This document shows positions 52,119 through 62,659 of a stretch of 64,000 nt of DNA, piece by piece. This DNA is from Planotetraspora kaengkrachanensis (GTDB lineage Bacteria > Actinomycetota > Actinomycetes > Streptosporangiales > Streptosporangiaceae): positions 186,001 to 250,000 of the forward strand of contig NZ_BONV01000005.1 of NCBI RefSeq assembly GCF_016862895.1, in the 5' to 3' direction. How positions within the stretch are numbered: position 1 is the first letter of the stretch; each line of letters opens with the position of its first letter. Below the pieces are notes generated by a model that saw only the letters and a program-made list of their open reading frames with translations, did not search any database and was not told the origin of the DNA. A program made the position numbers and the translations under genes.

Positions 52119-53285
52119 TCAGAGTTCTTCGATCCTTCGGGTCAGGAACCGCCGCTCGGGGGTCGTGGTGGCCAGTTCGAGCGCCCGGCCGTACGCGGCT
52201 CTCGCCGCGTCGTCCCGGCCGAGCCGCCGCAACAGCTCCGCGCGGGTCGAGTGGAAGTAGAGATAGCCGTCCAGGTCGAGGCGGTCGACGGCACGCAACG
52301 CGCCACCGGGGTCACCGGCCTGGGCGAGCGCCACGGCGCGGTTGAGCTCGACCACCGGGGAGCCGGTGAGCTCGGCCAGCCGCCCGTACAGCTCGGCGAC
52401 CTGCGGCCAGTCGACGCGCTCCCGCGTCTGCAGCGACGCGATCGCGGCCTGGACGACATAGGAGCCCCGCCCGCCGAGCGCAAGCGCCCGATCGAGCGCC
52501 GCCCGCCCCTCCTCGATCTGGCCCATGTCCCACAACGACCGGTCCTGATCGTCGAGCAGCACGAGATCCTCGCCGGAGAACCGGGCCCGCCGCCGGGCGT
52601 GGTGGATCGTCATCAGCGCCAGCAGCCCGTGCGCCTCCGGTTCGCCCGGCATGAGCGCGGCCAGCATCCGGCCCAGGTGGATGGCTTCCGCGCCGAGGTC
52701 GACCCGGCCGCGGTAGCCCTCGTTGTAGATCAGGTAGATGACGGCGAGCACCGCGTCGAGGCGGTCGGGCAGGCGGTGCGCGGCGGGTACCGCGAACGGG
52801 ATCCCGGTTGCCTTGATCTTGTTCTTGGCGCGGGACAGGCGCCGCTTCATGGTCTCCTCGGAGACGAGGAAGGCCCGGGCGATCTCGGCGGTCTCCAGTC
52901 CTCCGAGGGCGCGCAGCGTGAGCGCCACCTGCCCCTCCAGCGCCAGCGCCGGGTGGCAGCAGGTGAAGATCAGTTCCAGCCGTTCGTCCTTGATCACGGT
53001 GTCGTCGGGCTCCTCCATCACGGCGTCGGGCTCCGGCAGCAGCAGGTGGATCTTCTCGGCCAGGGTGCGCTCCCGGCGGATCCGGTCGATCGCCCGGTTG
53101 CGGGCGGTCGTCACCAGCCACGCACCCGGGTTGGTCGGCACTCCCGACTCCGGCCACCGCCGGGCCGCGATCGCGAACGCCTCCTGCGCGGCGTCCTCGG
53201 CCCGGTCGAAGTCGCCGAGGAACCGGACCAGCGAGGCCAGCACCCGGCCCCACTCGTCCCGGAAGACCTCCTCCAGAACGCTCAG
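52119..53285 (-). CDS. ECF42-type RNA polymerase sigma factor with TPR-like C-terminus
   Basis: A large sigma factor of about 388 residues. Sigma region 2 spans LGDFDRAEDAAQEAFAIAAR and region 4 AFLVSEETMKRRLSRAKNKI; about 200 C-terminal residues (DUF6596/TPR-like: IYNEGYRG, LARMLAALMPGEPEA-like) follow. Neighbouring DGPF/YciI protein is typical of ECF42. No ATG, GTG or TTG exists before 53243, but a GTG there would cut the conserved EEVFRDEWGR start. A CTG at 53285 overlaps the YciI stop by 4 bases (CTGA) and restores it, so I take CTG as start. Regulation is probably through the C-terminal domain. Confidence 0.85.
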   Translation of the reverse strand: MSVLEEVFRDEWGRVLASLVRFLGDFDRAEDAAQEAFAIAARRWPESGVPTNPGAWLVTTARNRAIDRIRRERTLAEKIHLLLPEPDAVMEEPDDTVIKDERLELIFTCCHPALALEGQVALTLRALGGLETAEIARAFLVSEETMKRRLSRAKNKIKATGIPFAVPAAHRLPDRLDAVLAVIYLIYNEGYRGRVDLGAEAIHLGRMLAALMPGEPEAHGLLALMTIHHARRRARFSGEDLVLLDDQDRSLWDMGQIEEGRAALDRALALGGRGSYVVQAAIASLQTRERVDWPQVAELYGRLAELTGSPVVELNRAVALAQAGDPGGALRAVDRLDLDGYLYFHSTRAELLRRLGRDDAARAAYGRALELATTTPERRFLTRRIEEL

Positions 53286-53620
53286 CGCTGCACCACCGGC
53301 CGGACCTCCACCACGCCGCCGACCCGGGCGGCCGGGACACGCGCCGCGATCTCGAGCGCCTCGTCCAGGTCGGCCGCCTCGATCATGCAGATGCCGCCGA
53401 GCACCTCCTTGGTGTCGGCGAACGGCCCGTCGGTCACCAGCGTCCGGCCGCCGACCACGCGCACGCTGGTCGCCGTCTCCGCGGGATGTAACTGCGTGGC
53501 GCCCACGCAGCGGGCGTCATCGGCCAGGACCTGGTACTCGGCGTACGCCTCCTCGCGGTCGGCGTCCGACAGCGCCTCGACCTGGCCGGGCTCGTTGTAG
53601 ATCAGCAAGGCGTACCGCAT
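53282..53620 (-). CDS. YciI-family (DGPF) protein
   Basis: A 112-residue YciI/YCII domain protein with the DGPF motif in LVTDGPFADTKEVLGG and the opening MRYALLIYNEPG. DGPF proteins accompany ECF42 sigma factors and are their usual targets. Its stop overlaps the proposed CTG start of the sigma gene, so the two are translationally coupled. Function of the family is undefined; a related E. coli YciI structure resembles a ferredoxin-like enzyme fold. Confidence 0.92.
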   Translation of the reverse strand: MRYALLIYNEPGQVEALSDADREEAYAEYQVLADDARCVGATQLHPAETATSVRVVGGRTLVTDGPFADTKEVLGGICMIEAADLDEALEIAARVPAARVGGVVEVRPVVQR

Positions 53621-53686
53621 CTCGACCTCCGGGGCAGCGGGCTCTCACACGCACGACGAACGAGCGGCGGCGCGGGGGACACCGCC

Positions 53687-53702
53687 GGGATCTCATGATC
53701 CC
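53687..53702. promoter_or_regulatory. Short palindrome upstream of the YciI/sigma operon
   Basis: GGGATC-TCAT-GATCCC, a perfect 6-bp dyad, lies 67 bp upstream of the YciI start and 40 bp downstream of clpX on the same strand. It could be an operator or part of a weak clpX terminator. Confidence 0.35.
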
Positions 53703-53742
53703 AGGACGGCCGAGACACCGGTCGCGGCCCCGACGGCGTGTG

Positions 53743-55005
<1,263 letters not shown>

Positions 55006-55171
55006 GGGAGGAGGTCTCCTCAGCGATCGTGCGGGCGGGTTCGGAGGGTGCGGGCCGGGCTTCGAATGGTGTGATCAGATGATCTCAACATGTGAGTGGC
55101 AACGGTATCTTGCTCCGGAACGGACGGCAACGCCGGAGGAACGGACACGGCGACGCCGGAAGAGGGGGACC

Positions 55172-56245
55172 ATGAGCCGGCTCACCAGGGCGCAGGCCCA
55201 GGAGCGCAACCGCGCCAAGGTGCTGGCCGCCGCGAGAGCCGAGTTCGCCGAACGGGGTTTCCGGGACGCCAAGATCGACGGTATCGCCGAGCGGGCCGAG
55301 CTCACCCGCGGCGCGGTGTACTCCAACTTCCCCGGCAAGCGGGCCCTCTACTTCGCCGTCCTGGCCGACCTGGCCGAACGGGCGCCCGAACCGTCGCAGG
55401 CCGAGCCCGGCCGCACTCCCGGGGACGCGCTCGGCGCGTTCGCCCGCGCCTGGGTGACCCGGTTCCCCCTCGCCACGGACGACCGGCACGGCATGGCCTC
55501 CCTGAACAGGGACCTGATGCCCGAGGTCCTCGCCGACGAACGCGTCCGGCGTCCGTTCGCGCAGCTCATGAAGCTCGACGCGATCCTGCTCGGGCTGGCG
55601 CTCGAACGCCTGACCCCGCAGAGGAGGCCCGGCGCCCGGCTGGTGCGGACCGCAGAGGTCGCGCTGACCACCCTGCACGGCGCTGCCCAGATGGCCGCCG
55701 CCGCACCCGGTTTCGTCGAGCCCTTCAACGTCGTCAGCGCGTGTGAGCGGCTCGCCGGCCTCGACCTGGGCGACCGGTGGCCGCCCCCGCCGATGATCCC
55801 CCCGACCCGTGCCGTGGACGAGCCGTGGGCGCCGCCGCCCGCGGTCGACCTGGTGCGCGGCGAAGCCGCACGGCTGACCGGAGACGGCGTCGTGACGATC
55901 CTGGGGCTGCACCGCGCGGCCGCCGCCGAGGACGCGGTCCGCGCCGCCGCCGCCGGCGCCGAGGTCACGGCCGTCCTGGTCACGAGTTCGCCGGGCGAAC
56001 TGGCGCCCCTGGCGCGGCTGGTCGTCGCCGACCTGTGCATGTGTCTGCACCAGGCGTTCCCGATGGCGGCGTGGCCGCGCCTGCAGGTGGTGTGCGACGA
56101 GACGGGCGCCCTCGCCGAGGCGGCGGGCGTGCCGGCGGTCAGCGACGGGACCGAGACCGCCGTCCGCGTCTCGTCGGGCCGCGTCGTCGCCCGCGCCGAG
56201 GGTTTCGGCGCGGGCCACGCGGCGGCGTCTATCGCGCCCGCCTAG
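55172..56245 (+). CDS. TetR-family regulator with a thioredoxin-like C-terminal half
   Basis: A 357-residue protein; typical TetR regulators are about 200. The HTH is at about 10-60 (IDGIAERAELTRGAVYSNFPGKRALYFAVL). Residues 70-210 form a TetR effector-like helical region. The last 120 residues (VTAVLVTSSPGELAPLA, then ADLCMCLHQAFP, PRLQVVCDETGALAEAAGV, GRVVARAEGFGAG) resemble a redoxin/thioredoxin-like domain but with a CMC rather than CxxC motif. The ATG follows AGAGGGGGA. It is divergent from clpX and convergent with an exporter operon. Confidence 0.88.
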   Translation: MSRLTRAQAQERNRAKVLAAARAEFAERGFRDAKIDGIAERAELTRGAVYSNFPGKRALYFAVLADLAERAPEPSQAEPGRTPGDALGAFARAWVTRFPLATDDRHGMASLNRDLMPEVLADERVRRPFAQLMKLDAILLGLALERLTPQRRPGARLVRTAEVALTTLHGAAQMAAAAPGFVEPFNVVSACERLAGLDLGDRWPPPPMIPPTRAVDEPWAPPPAVDLVRGEAARLTGDGVVTILGLHRAAAAEDAVRAAAAGAEVTAVLVTSSPGELAPLARLVVADLCMCLHQAFPMAAWPRLQVVCDETGALAEAAGVPAVSDGTETAVRVSSGRVVARAEGFGAGHAAASIAPA

Positions 56246-56263
56246 GGAGTGTCCAGGCGGCAC

Positions 56264-57013
56264 CTAGCCCGCGAGCTTGTTCATCGACGAGACCGACCAG
56301 GTCAGCGTCAGGGCGCCGAGGGCCAGCGTGAGACCGAACGCGAGCGGGATCGACCCGTCGGTGAAGTCGCCGTCGAACAGCGAACGGCCCGCCTCCACCG
56401 CGTGGTAGAGCGGGTTGAAGTGGGCGACCGTCTGCATCCACTGCGGCGCCAGCGACATCGGCAACATGATGCCGGTGAGCAGGATCAGCGGCAGCGCGAA
56501 GAACTGCATGATCTGGCTCATCCCGTTCTCGTCCCGCAGCGCGAGCGCCAGGCCGTACGAGAGGCCGGAGGCGAGCAGGCCGGTCGCCGCCATGAGCACG
56601 AGCATCACGAGCACGCCCGGAGCGCTGGCGCGCATGCCCATCAGCCAGGCCAGGCCGATCACGAGGAGCGCCTGGAGGACCAGCACGAGCATGTCGCGCA
56701 TGGTGCGGCCGAGCACGATCGCCGGACGCCACGCCGGGCTGACCGCCAGCCGCTCGAGATAGCCGTTGCGAATCTCGTTGATCATGCCGAAGCCCACGAA
56801 CAGCGAGCCGAAGAGGGCGATCATCATCAGCACGCCCGGTGTGAACAGCCGGAGCGTGTCGCCCATCGTGCCGCCGACGGTGGTGTTGGCCACGAGCGGC
56901 GCGAACAGCAACAGGTAGAGCACGGGCTGGAGGATGCCGAACAGCGGCCACACCGGATTGCGCAGGGTGAGCCTGAGCTCGTAGCCGAGGAACAACATCG
57001 TGTGTCGGAACAT
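56264..57013 (-). CDS. ABC-2 type permease (DrrB-like)
   Basis: A 249-residue permease with six helices: LGYELRLTLRNPVWPLFGILQPVLYL at the start and LTGIMLPMSLAPQWMQTVAHFNPLYHAVEAGR, the ABC-2 signature region typical of DrrB. It follows its ATPase gene by 37 bp in the same direction. The substrate is unknown; homologues export daunorubicin-like drugs. Confidence 0.93.
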   Translation of the reverse strand: MFRHTMLFLGYELRLTLRNPVWPLFGILQPVLYLLLFAPLVANTTVGGTMGDTLRLFTPGVLMMIALFGSLFVGFGMINEIRNGYLERLAVSPAWRPAIVLGRTMRDMLVLVLQALLVIGLAWLMGMRASAPGVLVMLVLMAATGLLASGLSYGLALALRDENGMSQIMQFFALPLILLTGIMLPMSLAPQWMQTVAHFNPLYHAVEAGRSLFDGDFTDGSIPLAFGLTLALGALTLTWSVSSMNKLAG

Positions 57014-57050
57014 CGGGGGTCCAATCGGTTCTCGTCGGGGTCCTGGAGTC

Positions 57051-58016
57051 TCAGTCGGCGTCGCGGAGGGATCGGCCGGTGTGACGCAGGAAGACGTCGT
57101 CGAGCGTCGCCCGGTCGAGCGAGATGGACTGGATGCCGAGCCCGCCGGCCTCCAGGGCGCGCAGCAGGTGGGGAAGGTTGTGCTCGCCGTCGTCGACGTA
57201 GACGCGCAGCGTCTCGTCCTCGGTGCGCACGTCCCTGACGTACGGCTCGGCGGACAGCAGGGCCTGGGCCGGCTCGTTCGCGGACTCCCCCAGCCTGAGC
57301 GTGACGACGTCGCCCGCGATCTCCTTCTTCAGGTCGTCGGGCGTGCCCTCGGCGACCACCAGCCCGTGGTCGATGATGACGAGCCGGTCGCAGAGCGCGT
57401 CGGCCTCCTCCAGGTAGTGCGTCGTCAGCAGCACGCTGGTCCCCTGCTTGCGCAGCGCCCGCACCTCGTCCCAGAGGTTGGCCCGGTTCTGCGGGTCGAG
57501 GCCGGTGGTCGGCTCGTCGAGGAAGAACAGCGGCGGCCGGTTCACGAGCCCGATGGCGAGGGCGAACCGCCGCTTCTGACCTCCGGAGAGGGTCTTGATC
57601 GGCCGGTCGGCGAACTCGGTCAGGCTGAACGCGGTGAGCAGTTCCTCGCTGCGGGTCTCCGCCTGCTTGCGGGACATTCCGCCGATCCGCGCGGCGAGGA
57701 TGATCCCCTCGCGTCCCGGGGAGTTCTCATCGACGCCGCCGGCCTGGCCCACGTAGCCGATGTTCTCCCGCACCTTGCCCGGGTCCCTGGTCACGTCGTG
57801 GCCCGCGACGATCGCGGTCCCCGAGGTGGGCGGGATGAGGGTGGCGAGCATCCTGATCGTGGTGGTCTTGCCCGCACCGTTCGGGCCGAGCACGGCGAAG
57901 ATCTGGCCCGCCTCGACTTCCAGGTCGACGCCTTTGACCGCTTCGACCTGCTCGGTCTTGCCGCGGCCCCGTTTGGCGGTGAACGTCTTGCGCAACCCGT
58001 GCGCTTCGATGATCAC
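57051..58016 (-). CDS. ABC exporter ATP-binding protein (DrrA-like)
   Basis: A 321-residue ATPase: Walker A GPNGAGKTTTIRML, signature TLSGGQKRRFALAIG, Walker B LFFLDEPTTGLDPQ, H-loop TTHYLEEADALCD. The DrrA-type C-terminal domain ends ATLDDVFLRHTGRSLRD, the hallmark of daunorubicin-resistance ATPases. It is first in a two-gene operon with the permease. The TetR/redoxin protein converging on this operon is a possible regulator. Confidence 0.94.
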   Translation of the reverse strand: MIIEAHGLRKTFTAKRGRGKTEQVEAVKGVDLEVEAGQIFAVLGPNGAGKTTTIRMLATLIPPTSGTAIVAGHDVTRDPGKVRENIGYVGQAGGVDENSPGREGIILAARIGGMSRKQAETRSEELLTAFSLTEFADRPIKTLSGGQKRRFALAIGLVNRPPLFFLDEPTTGLDPQNRANLWDEVRALRKQGTSVLLTTHYLEEADALCDRLVIIDHGLVVAEGTPDDLKKEIAGDVVTLRLGESANEPAQALLSAEPYVRDVRTEDETLRVYVDDGEHNLPHLLRALEAGGLGIQSISLDRATLDDVFLRHTGRSLRDAD

Positions 58017-58440
58017 GTCTTCCTCTCCGTTCTGAGAGCCCTCGTGCCGTCAGTCGCCACGGACGCCGAGGGGGTGGATGGACGGTGGCCGGCGCCCTGG
58101 TGTGGGCGAGGGCGGGCCGGCCGTGCCAAGTCTGGATCCTCCGGCACGGGAAGAGTCAACCGATTTACGGCCGGATCCGTCCTTGGAATCGTTCATGCGG
58201 TCCGTACGACAGCGGACACGCCTGCCCGTGGGCGGTGGTCGTGTTAAGTCACGCTGACCGATGCCGCCTCCCCCATGATCCGTCTACCGTCGACGACGCC
58301 CGCCCTTCCCGACGGGCCCAGGCGCGGCTCGGCCCCGAGGTGGCGATCGTCTCCGCCGATCCGCCCCGGTAGGGCCGGTCGACACGGGACCTTTCCCCAC
58401 CATGTGACGATCTCGACATTCCCCACGCATCAGGAGAAGC
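58017..58440. other. Divergent intergenic region, no supported gene
   Basis: This 424-bp gap lies between the DrrA-like ATPase gene (minus) and the broken GNAT gene (plus). A weak dyad, CCGTGCC-N15-GGCACGG (58121-58149), is present. Small open frames show no homology or good ribosome-binding site. It should contain two promoters. Confidence 0.5.
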
Positions 58441-59378
58441 ATGTTGTTCCGCCCTGCGACCGAGGCCGACCTCGATCGCGTCGTCGCCTTCACGGTCGAC
58501 GAACCCATCAGCTGGATCCCCGCCGACCGCTATCTGGCCGAACTGGCCGAGAGGATGTACCGCCCCGAGTGGACCTGGATCGCCGAGGACGGCGACCGGA
58601 TCGTGGGCCGTGCGCTGTGGTGGGGGCAGGCGACGAGCGAGCATCCGGCGCCCTGGACTGCCTCCACGTCGAGGCCTCGGTCGCCGACCGCGCCGCCTTG
58701 GCGGCCGGACTGCTCGGCGCGGGCCTGCGGGCCTTCCACGAGCAGGGCGCGCAGAAGCCGCCGATCTACAACCTGACGTTGCCGAACGGCTGGCGCGAGG
58801 ATCCGGCCGTCTCCGCCGCGCTGTCCTGGCGACGGTCCGCGTCCCTGGCGGCGGGGCTCACCGACGAGGTGGAGCGGCTGCGCCTGGAGTGGACACCCGC
58901 GGCCGGCGTCCCGGCCTCGAGCGGCAGGCTCACCTTCGCCGAAGCCTCCGACGAGGAGTTCCTCGAGATGTTCAGGCGGATCGCACAGGGCAGCCTGGAC
59001 AATGAGACCCGCAGGAACCTGACCGCCATGGGGGTCGAGGCCACGGCCCGCGAGGAGATGGACTTCTACCTCGGCTGCCCGGGCGAGCGCTCATGGTGGC
59101 GGCTCGCCCGCACCGCCGACGGGCAGGTCGCGGGGCTGGCGATCCCGTCCGCGACCCCGTACAACCGCAATGTCGGCTACCTCGGCGTGGTCCCGGAGTT
59201 GCGCGGCCGTGGATACGTCGACGACGTGCTGGCCGAGATCACCCGCTTCCAGGCGGAGGCAGGGGCGGAGCTCATCACGGCGACCACGGACACGTGCAAC
59301 GCGCCGATGGCGGCCGCCTTCGCCCGAGCGGGCTACCACACCGCGCAGATCAGGATGGTGTACTCAGCACCGTCATGA
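58441..59378 (+). pseudogene. GNAT-family acetyltransferase gene with a frameshift
   Basis: The ATG at 58441 starts MLFRPATEADLDRVVAFTVD and reads to ALWWGQATSEHP; homologous sequence then continues in another frame as GALDCLHVEASVADRAALA up to the stop at 59378. The switch lies at about 58650-58660 (GAGCATCCGGCGCC) and one missing base would explain it. The downstream part contains NVGYLGVVPELRGRGYVDDVLAE (acetyl-CoA loop) and ATTDTCNAPMAAAFARAGY. The joined product of about 312 residues would be complete. Either a recent pseudogene or a sequencing error. Confidence 0.8.
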
Positions 59379-62049
59379 GCTCGCCGCGGGAGCTGACGCC
59401 GAGCTTGGGGAAGGCCCGGTAGAGGTGGTGACCGACGGTGCGGGGGCTCAGGAACAGCTGTGAGGCGATCTCCCGGTTGGTCGCGCCGGTTGCGGCCAGG
59501 CGTACGACTTCGCGCTCCTGTGGGCTCAGCCGGCCGATGCGCCCGGCCGCGAGATCGGCCGTGTTCACGGCCTCGCCCGTGGCCTGCAGTTCGGCCCGGG
59601 CGCGGCGGGCCCACGGCCGGGCGCCGAGCCGTTCGAACGTCTCCAGTGCCTCGCGCAGATGACGGCGCGCGTCGGTCCTGCGGCGCATGCGGCGCAGCCA
59701 TTCGCCGTAGAGCAGTTCGGTGCGAGCCCGGTCGAAGCCGATGCCGCCCTCGTGCGACTGGACGGCCGCCGCGAAGTGGAGTTCCGCCTCCTCGTCCGGG
59801 CCGATCAGGGCTCGGCAGCGGCGGGCGAGGGCGGCGATCGGCGGCCGGCCGGCGGTTCGCGCCCATTCCTCCAGCAGACGCGCGGGCTCGCGCGCCCGTT
59901 CCGGCCGCCCGGCGCGGACGGCCGCCTCGACCAGATCGGGGACCAGGAACATGGCCGGCAGAGGGTGGCCGACCTGTCTCCCGGCCGACTCCAGGTGCAC
60001 CAGCGCCGCCTCAGCTCTGCCCGCCCCGAGTTCCAGCAGGCCGAGCGCCCACAGAGCGTCGGCCGCGCCCCTGCCGACCTCGTGGCCGCGCGTGTAGGCC
60101 AGGGCGTGTTCTCCCAGGTCGCGGGCTTGTTCCTCATCACCACGCACGGCGGCCAGCATGGCCGTCACGGTGCGCAGATAGGCGGCTCGGTGCGCCAGGT
60201 TGCAGTAGTCCGCGAGCCGCAGCCCTTCGGCGGCGTGCGCGGCGGCTTCGTCGTGGCGGCCGAGAGCCAGTTCCACCTGGGCGAGCAGATGAAGCGCCGT
60301 GGGCAGCCATCCGCCGATGCCATGCTCGCGGCAGTGCGCGGCAGCGGCGGCGGCGAGCTCGTGCGCGGTCTCGTGATCGGCGACCAGATGGCAGTAGCCG
60401 GCGGCCAGCAGCAGGTCCATGAACGCGGCCTCCGGCTCGCGGACGGCTCGCACGAGGTCGCCTAGCGCCTCCAGACCACCCGGCAGGTCGCCGCCGAACA
60501 GCCGGGCCGGCACGTCCATGACCAGGCCACCCTGCCCTCGGGCGGCGATGTCGGCGATCAGGCCGGCGTCTCCGGAGGACAAGGCCGAGTGCAGCGCGTC
60601 GCCCAGCAGCGAAGGCAACTTGTCGGGCCGGTCGGCGCCGATCAGGTCCGCGCATTCGAGCAGGATGCGGCTGGAGGCGGCGGGCCTGCCGTACCCGAGT
60701 TCGACGATGGCCCGCGCCCGGGCGAAGTCGGCCGCCACGCCCGCGTCCTGGATCGGATCCGTCACCAGCGCCGTCAGGTCGCCGCATCGCTCGTCCTGAC
60801 CGCCGTCGGCGGCGGCCAGGGCCGCGGCGATGATCCGCCGCACCCGCGTGCCCGGGTCGGGAGTGAGCTGGGCGGCCCGCTCGTAGGCCGCCGACGCGGA
60901 CGACATCGCCTGCCTGCCACCGGCCCACCGCGCGACACGTTCGAGCTCAGCGGCGACCTGTTCGTCGGGACCCGTCGCGGCGGCGGCCAGGTGCCAGGCG
61001 CGCCGGTGCGCGTGTTGGGGGGTCGTCATCGTCTCGGCCAGCGCCCTGTGCGCGGCGATGCGCCGGGCGAGCGGGGCACGCCGGTAGGCGGCGTACCTGA
61101 TCAGCGGGTGGCGGAAGCGCAACGTTTCACCCGACAGGAAGACCAGCCCGGCGTGCTCAGCGGGTTCGAGGTCCGCGATCGAGACCTCGAACCGGCCGGC
61201 CGCGTCCAGCACCAGGCCGAGGTCGCCGGTGTCGTCGGCGGCAGCCACGAGCAGCATCGCCTGTGTGGCGGCGGGAAGGCGGCCGATCTGTGCCAGGAAC
61301 GCGTCCTGGATCCGGCCGGAGGGCGGCGACGCGGTCTCGGGCAGCGCCAGCGGGCTCAACCGGCCGGCGCGTTGGGCCGGGGTCAGGGCGGCGGACAACT
61401 CGATGATCGCCAGTGGGTTGCCCTGCGCCTCGGCCACGATCCGGTCCAGCACATACGGGGGAAGGCCGGCGACCAGGGCCGCCGCCTCCTCCCGGTCGAG
61501 TCCCGGGAGCCGCAGAGCGGGCAGGCCCTTCACGGTGGCGTCGCGCGTGCCGTCCCGGACCGCGAAGATCATCACGACGCCTTCCGCCTGCAGCCTGCGG
61601 GCGGCGAACACCAGCGCGTCCACCGACTCGGTGTCGAGCCACTGGGCGTCGTCGACCAGGCACAACAGCCGTCCCTCACCCACGGCCTCGGCCAGCGTCG
61701 TGAGCACCGCCAGGCCGATCGTGAACCGGTCGCGCACCACACCGTCGGTGAGCCCGAACGCGGCCCGCATGGCCGCCGCCTGCGGTCCGGGGAGCCGGCC
61801 GAGGAGGTCCATCACCGGCAGGAAGAGCTGGTGCAGGCCGCCGAAGGCGAGTTCCATCTCTGACTCGATGCCCTCGACGCGGAGCACGCGGACGCCGTCC
61901 GCGCGTTCGGCGGCGTAGTCGAGCAAGGCGGTCTTCCCGATTCCCGCCTCGCCGTGGATCAGCAGCGCGCTGCTTGTGCCCGTGGCGGCGTTCGTGAGCA
62001 TCTGATCAATCTGGTCACGCTCCGCGACCCGCCCCTGCAGCATCAGCAC
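59350..62049 (-). CDS. LAL-type LuxR-family regulator (large ATP-binding)
   Basis: An 899-residue regulator. The N-terminal AAA/NACHT-like ATPase has Walker A HGEAGIGKTALLDYAA at about 33-48 and Walker B LLCLVDDAQWLD. A long helical/TPR-like middle follows, then the C-terminal LuxR HTH (RLSPQEREVVRLAATGATNREIASQLFLSPRTVGHHL). LAL proteins often activate secondary-metabolite or sugar-utilisation clusters; no such cluster is next to it. It is divergent from the HTH-hydrolase-DUF4180 operon, which is one possible target. Its 3' end overlaps the GNAT gene by 29 bp. Confidence 0.92.
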   Translation of the reverse strand: MLMLQGRVAERDQIDQMLTNAATGTSSALLIHGEAGIGKTALLDYAAERADGVRVLRVEGIESEMELAFGGLHQLFLPVMDLLGRLPGPQAAAMRAAFGLTDGVVRDRFTIGLAVLTTLAEAVGEGRLLCLVDDAQWLDTESVDALVFAARRLQAEGVVMIFAVRDGTRDATVKGLPALRLPGLDREEAAALVAGLPPYVLDRIVAEAQGNPLAIIELSAALTPAQRAGRLSPLALPETASPPSGRIQDAFLAQIGRLPAATQAMLLVAAADDTGDLGLVLDAAGRFEVSIADLEPAEHAGLVFLSGETLRFRHPLIRYAAYRRAPLARRIAAHRALAETMTTPQHAHRRAWHLAAAATGPDEQVAAELERVARWAGGRQAMSSASAAYERAAQLTPDPGTRVRRIIAAALAAADGGQDERCGDLTALVTDPIQDAGVAADFARARAIVELGYGRPAASSRILLECADLIGADRPDKLPSLLGDALHSALSSGDAGLIADIAARGQGGLVMDVPARLFGGDLPGGLEALGDLVRAVREPEAAFMDLLLAAGYCHLVADHETAHELAAAAAAHCREHGIGGWLPTALHLLAQVELALGRHDEAAAHAAEGLRLADYCNLAHRAAYLRTVTAMLAAVRGDEEQARDLGEHALAYTRGHEVGRGAADALWALGLLELGAGRAEAALVHLESAGRQVGHPLPAMFLVPDLVEAAVRAGRPERAREPARLLEEWARTAGRPPIAALARRCRALIGPDEEAELHFAAAVQSHEGGIGFDRARTELLYGEWLRRMRRRTDARRHLREALETFERLGARPWARRARAELQATGEAVNTADLAAGRIGRLSPQEREVVRLAATGATNREIASQLFLSPRTVGHHLYRAFPKLGVSSRGELMTVLSTPS

Positions 62050-62186
62050 AACTTATCTATTGCTTGCACATTCCTCTCAATCGCACCCTTTCTCCCGCAT
62101 CGGACACGGATTCTCGCCGCCGAACCGGGCCTGCCGACGTGCCGATAGCTTCCCTTAACTTCCCTAAACCTCCTCCGCATGGCATG

Positions 62187-62203
62187 CTTGAAGGGAATTC
62201 AAG
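62187..62203. promoter_or_regulatory. 17-bp palindrome before the HTH gene
   Basis: CTTGAA-GGGAA-TTCAAG, perfect 6-bp arms, 16 bp upstream of the GTG start of the excisionase-type HTH gene. An AAGGGA element recurs three times nearby. It is a likely operator, perhaps for the HTH protein itself. Confidence 0.45.
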
Positions 62204-62218
62204 GGACAAGAGGGTGTT

Positions 62219-62659
62219 GTGGTGTCCGACCAGCTCTATTCGGTGGACCAGGTGGCCGACCTACTGGGACTCCATGTGAAGACCGTTCGCGGCTACGTAC
62301 GTGACGGCCGGTTGAAGGCGGTCCGCATCGGGGGCAGGCAGTACCGGATCGCCCGCGACGACCTCGAGGCGTTCACCGGGCATCCGGTCGCCACGCCGGC
62401 GCGGGAGGACGCGCGGCGGCACCGGCGGACCGAGGTGACCGGCATCGTGCAGATCGACGCCGTCGACCCGACCACGATGAACCGCCTGAGCACCCTGGTC
62501 ACGGCTTCCGTCGCCCACCCCCATGACGGCGAACGCCTGCACATCGAGATCGTCTACGACGAAGAGAGGGCGAGCATGAAGATCATCCTTGTGGGCGATC
62601 TGAACACCACCGCCGACCTGCTCAAAATCATCAGCGTGATCGCGGACGAGCAGCCGTGA
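62219..62659 (+). CDS. Excisionase/MerR-type helix-turn-helix protein with C-terminal domain
   Basis: The GTG at 62219 (or the next GTG at 62222) begins a 146-residue protein. Residues about 5-55 are an excisionase-family HTH (LYSVDQVADLLGLHVKTVRGYVRDGRLKAVRIGGRQYRIA written in parts: YSVDQVADLLGLHVKTVR and DGRLKAVRIGGRQYRI). The remaining 85 residues form an alpha/beta domain (MKIILVGDLNTTADLLKII) not typical of excisionases. Its stop overlaps the hydrolase start (GTGA). No integrase is nearby, so it is a regulator rather than a phage factor. Confidence 0.85.
   Translation: MVSDQLYSVDQVADLLGLHVKTVRGYVRDGRLKAVRIGGRQYRIARDDLEAFTGHPVATPAREDARRHRRTEVTGIVQIDAVDPTTMNRLSTLVTASVAHPHDGERLHIEIVYDEERASMKIILVGDLNTTADLLKIISVIADEQP

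Noticed and set aside
62219-62659. Phage or integrative-element excisionase
   Set aside because: The HTH is excisionase-like, but there is no integrase, attachment-site repeat or tRNA nearby, and the gene is coupled to a hydrolase gene.
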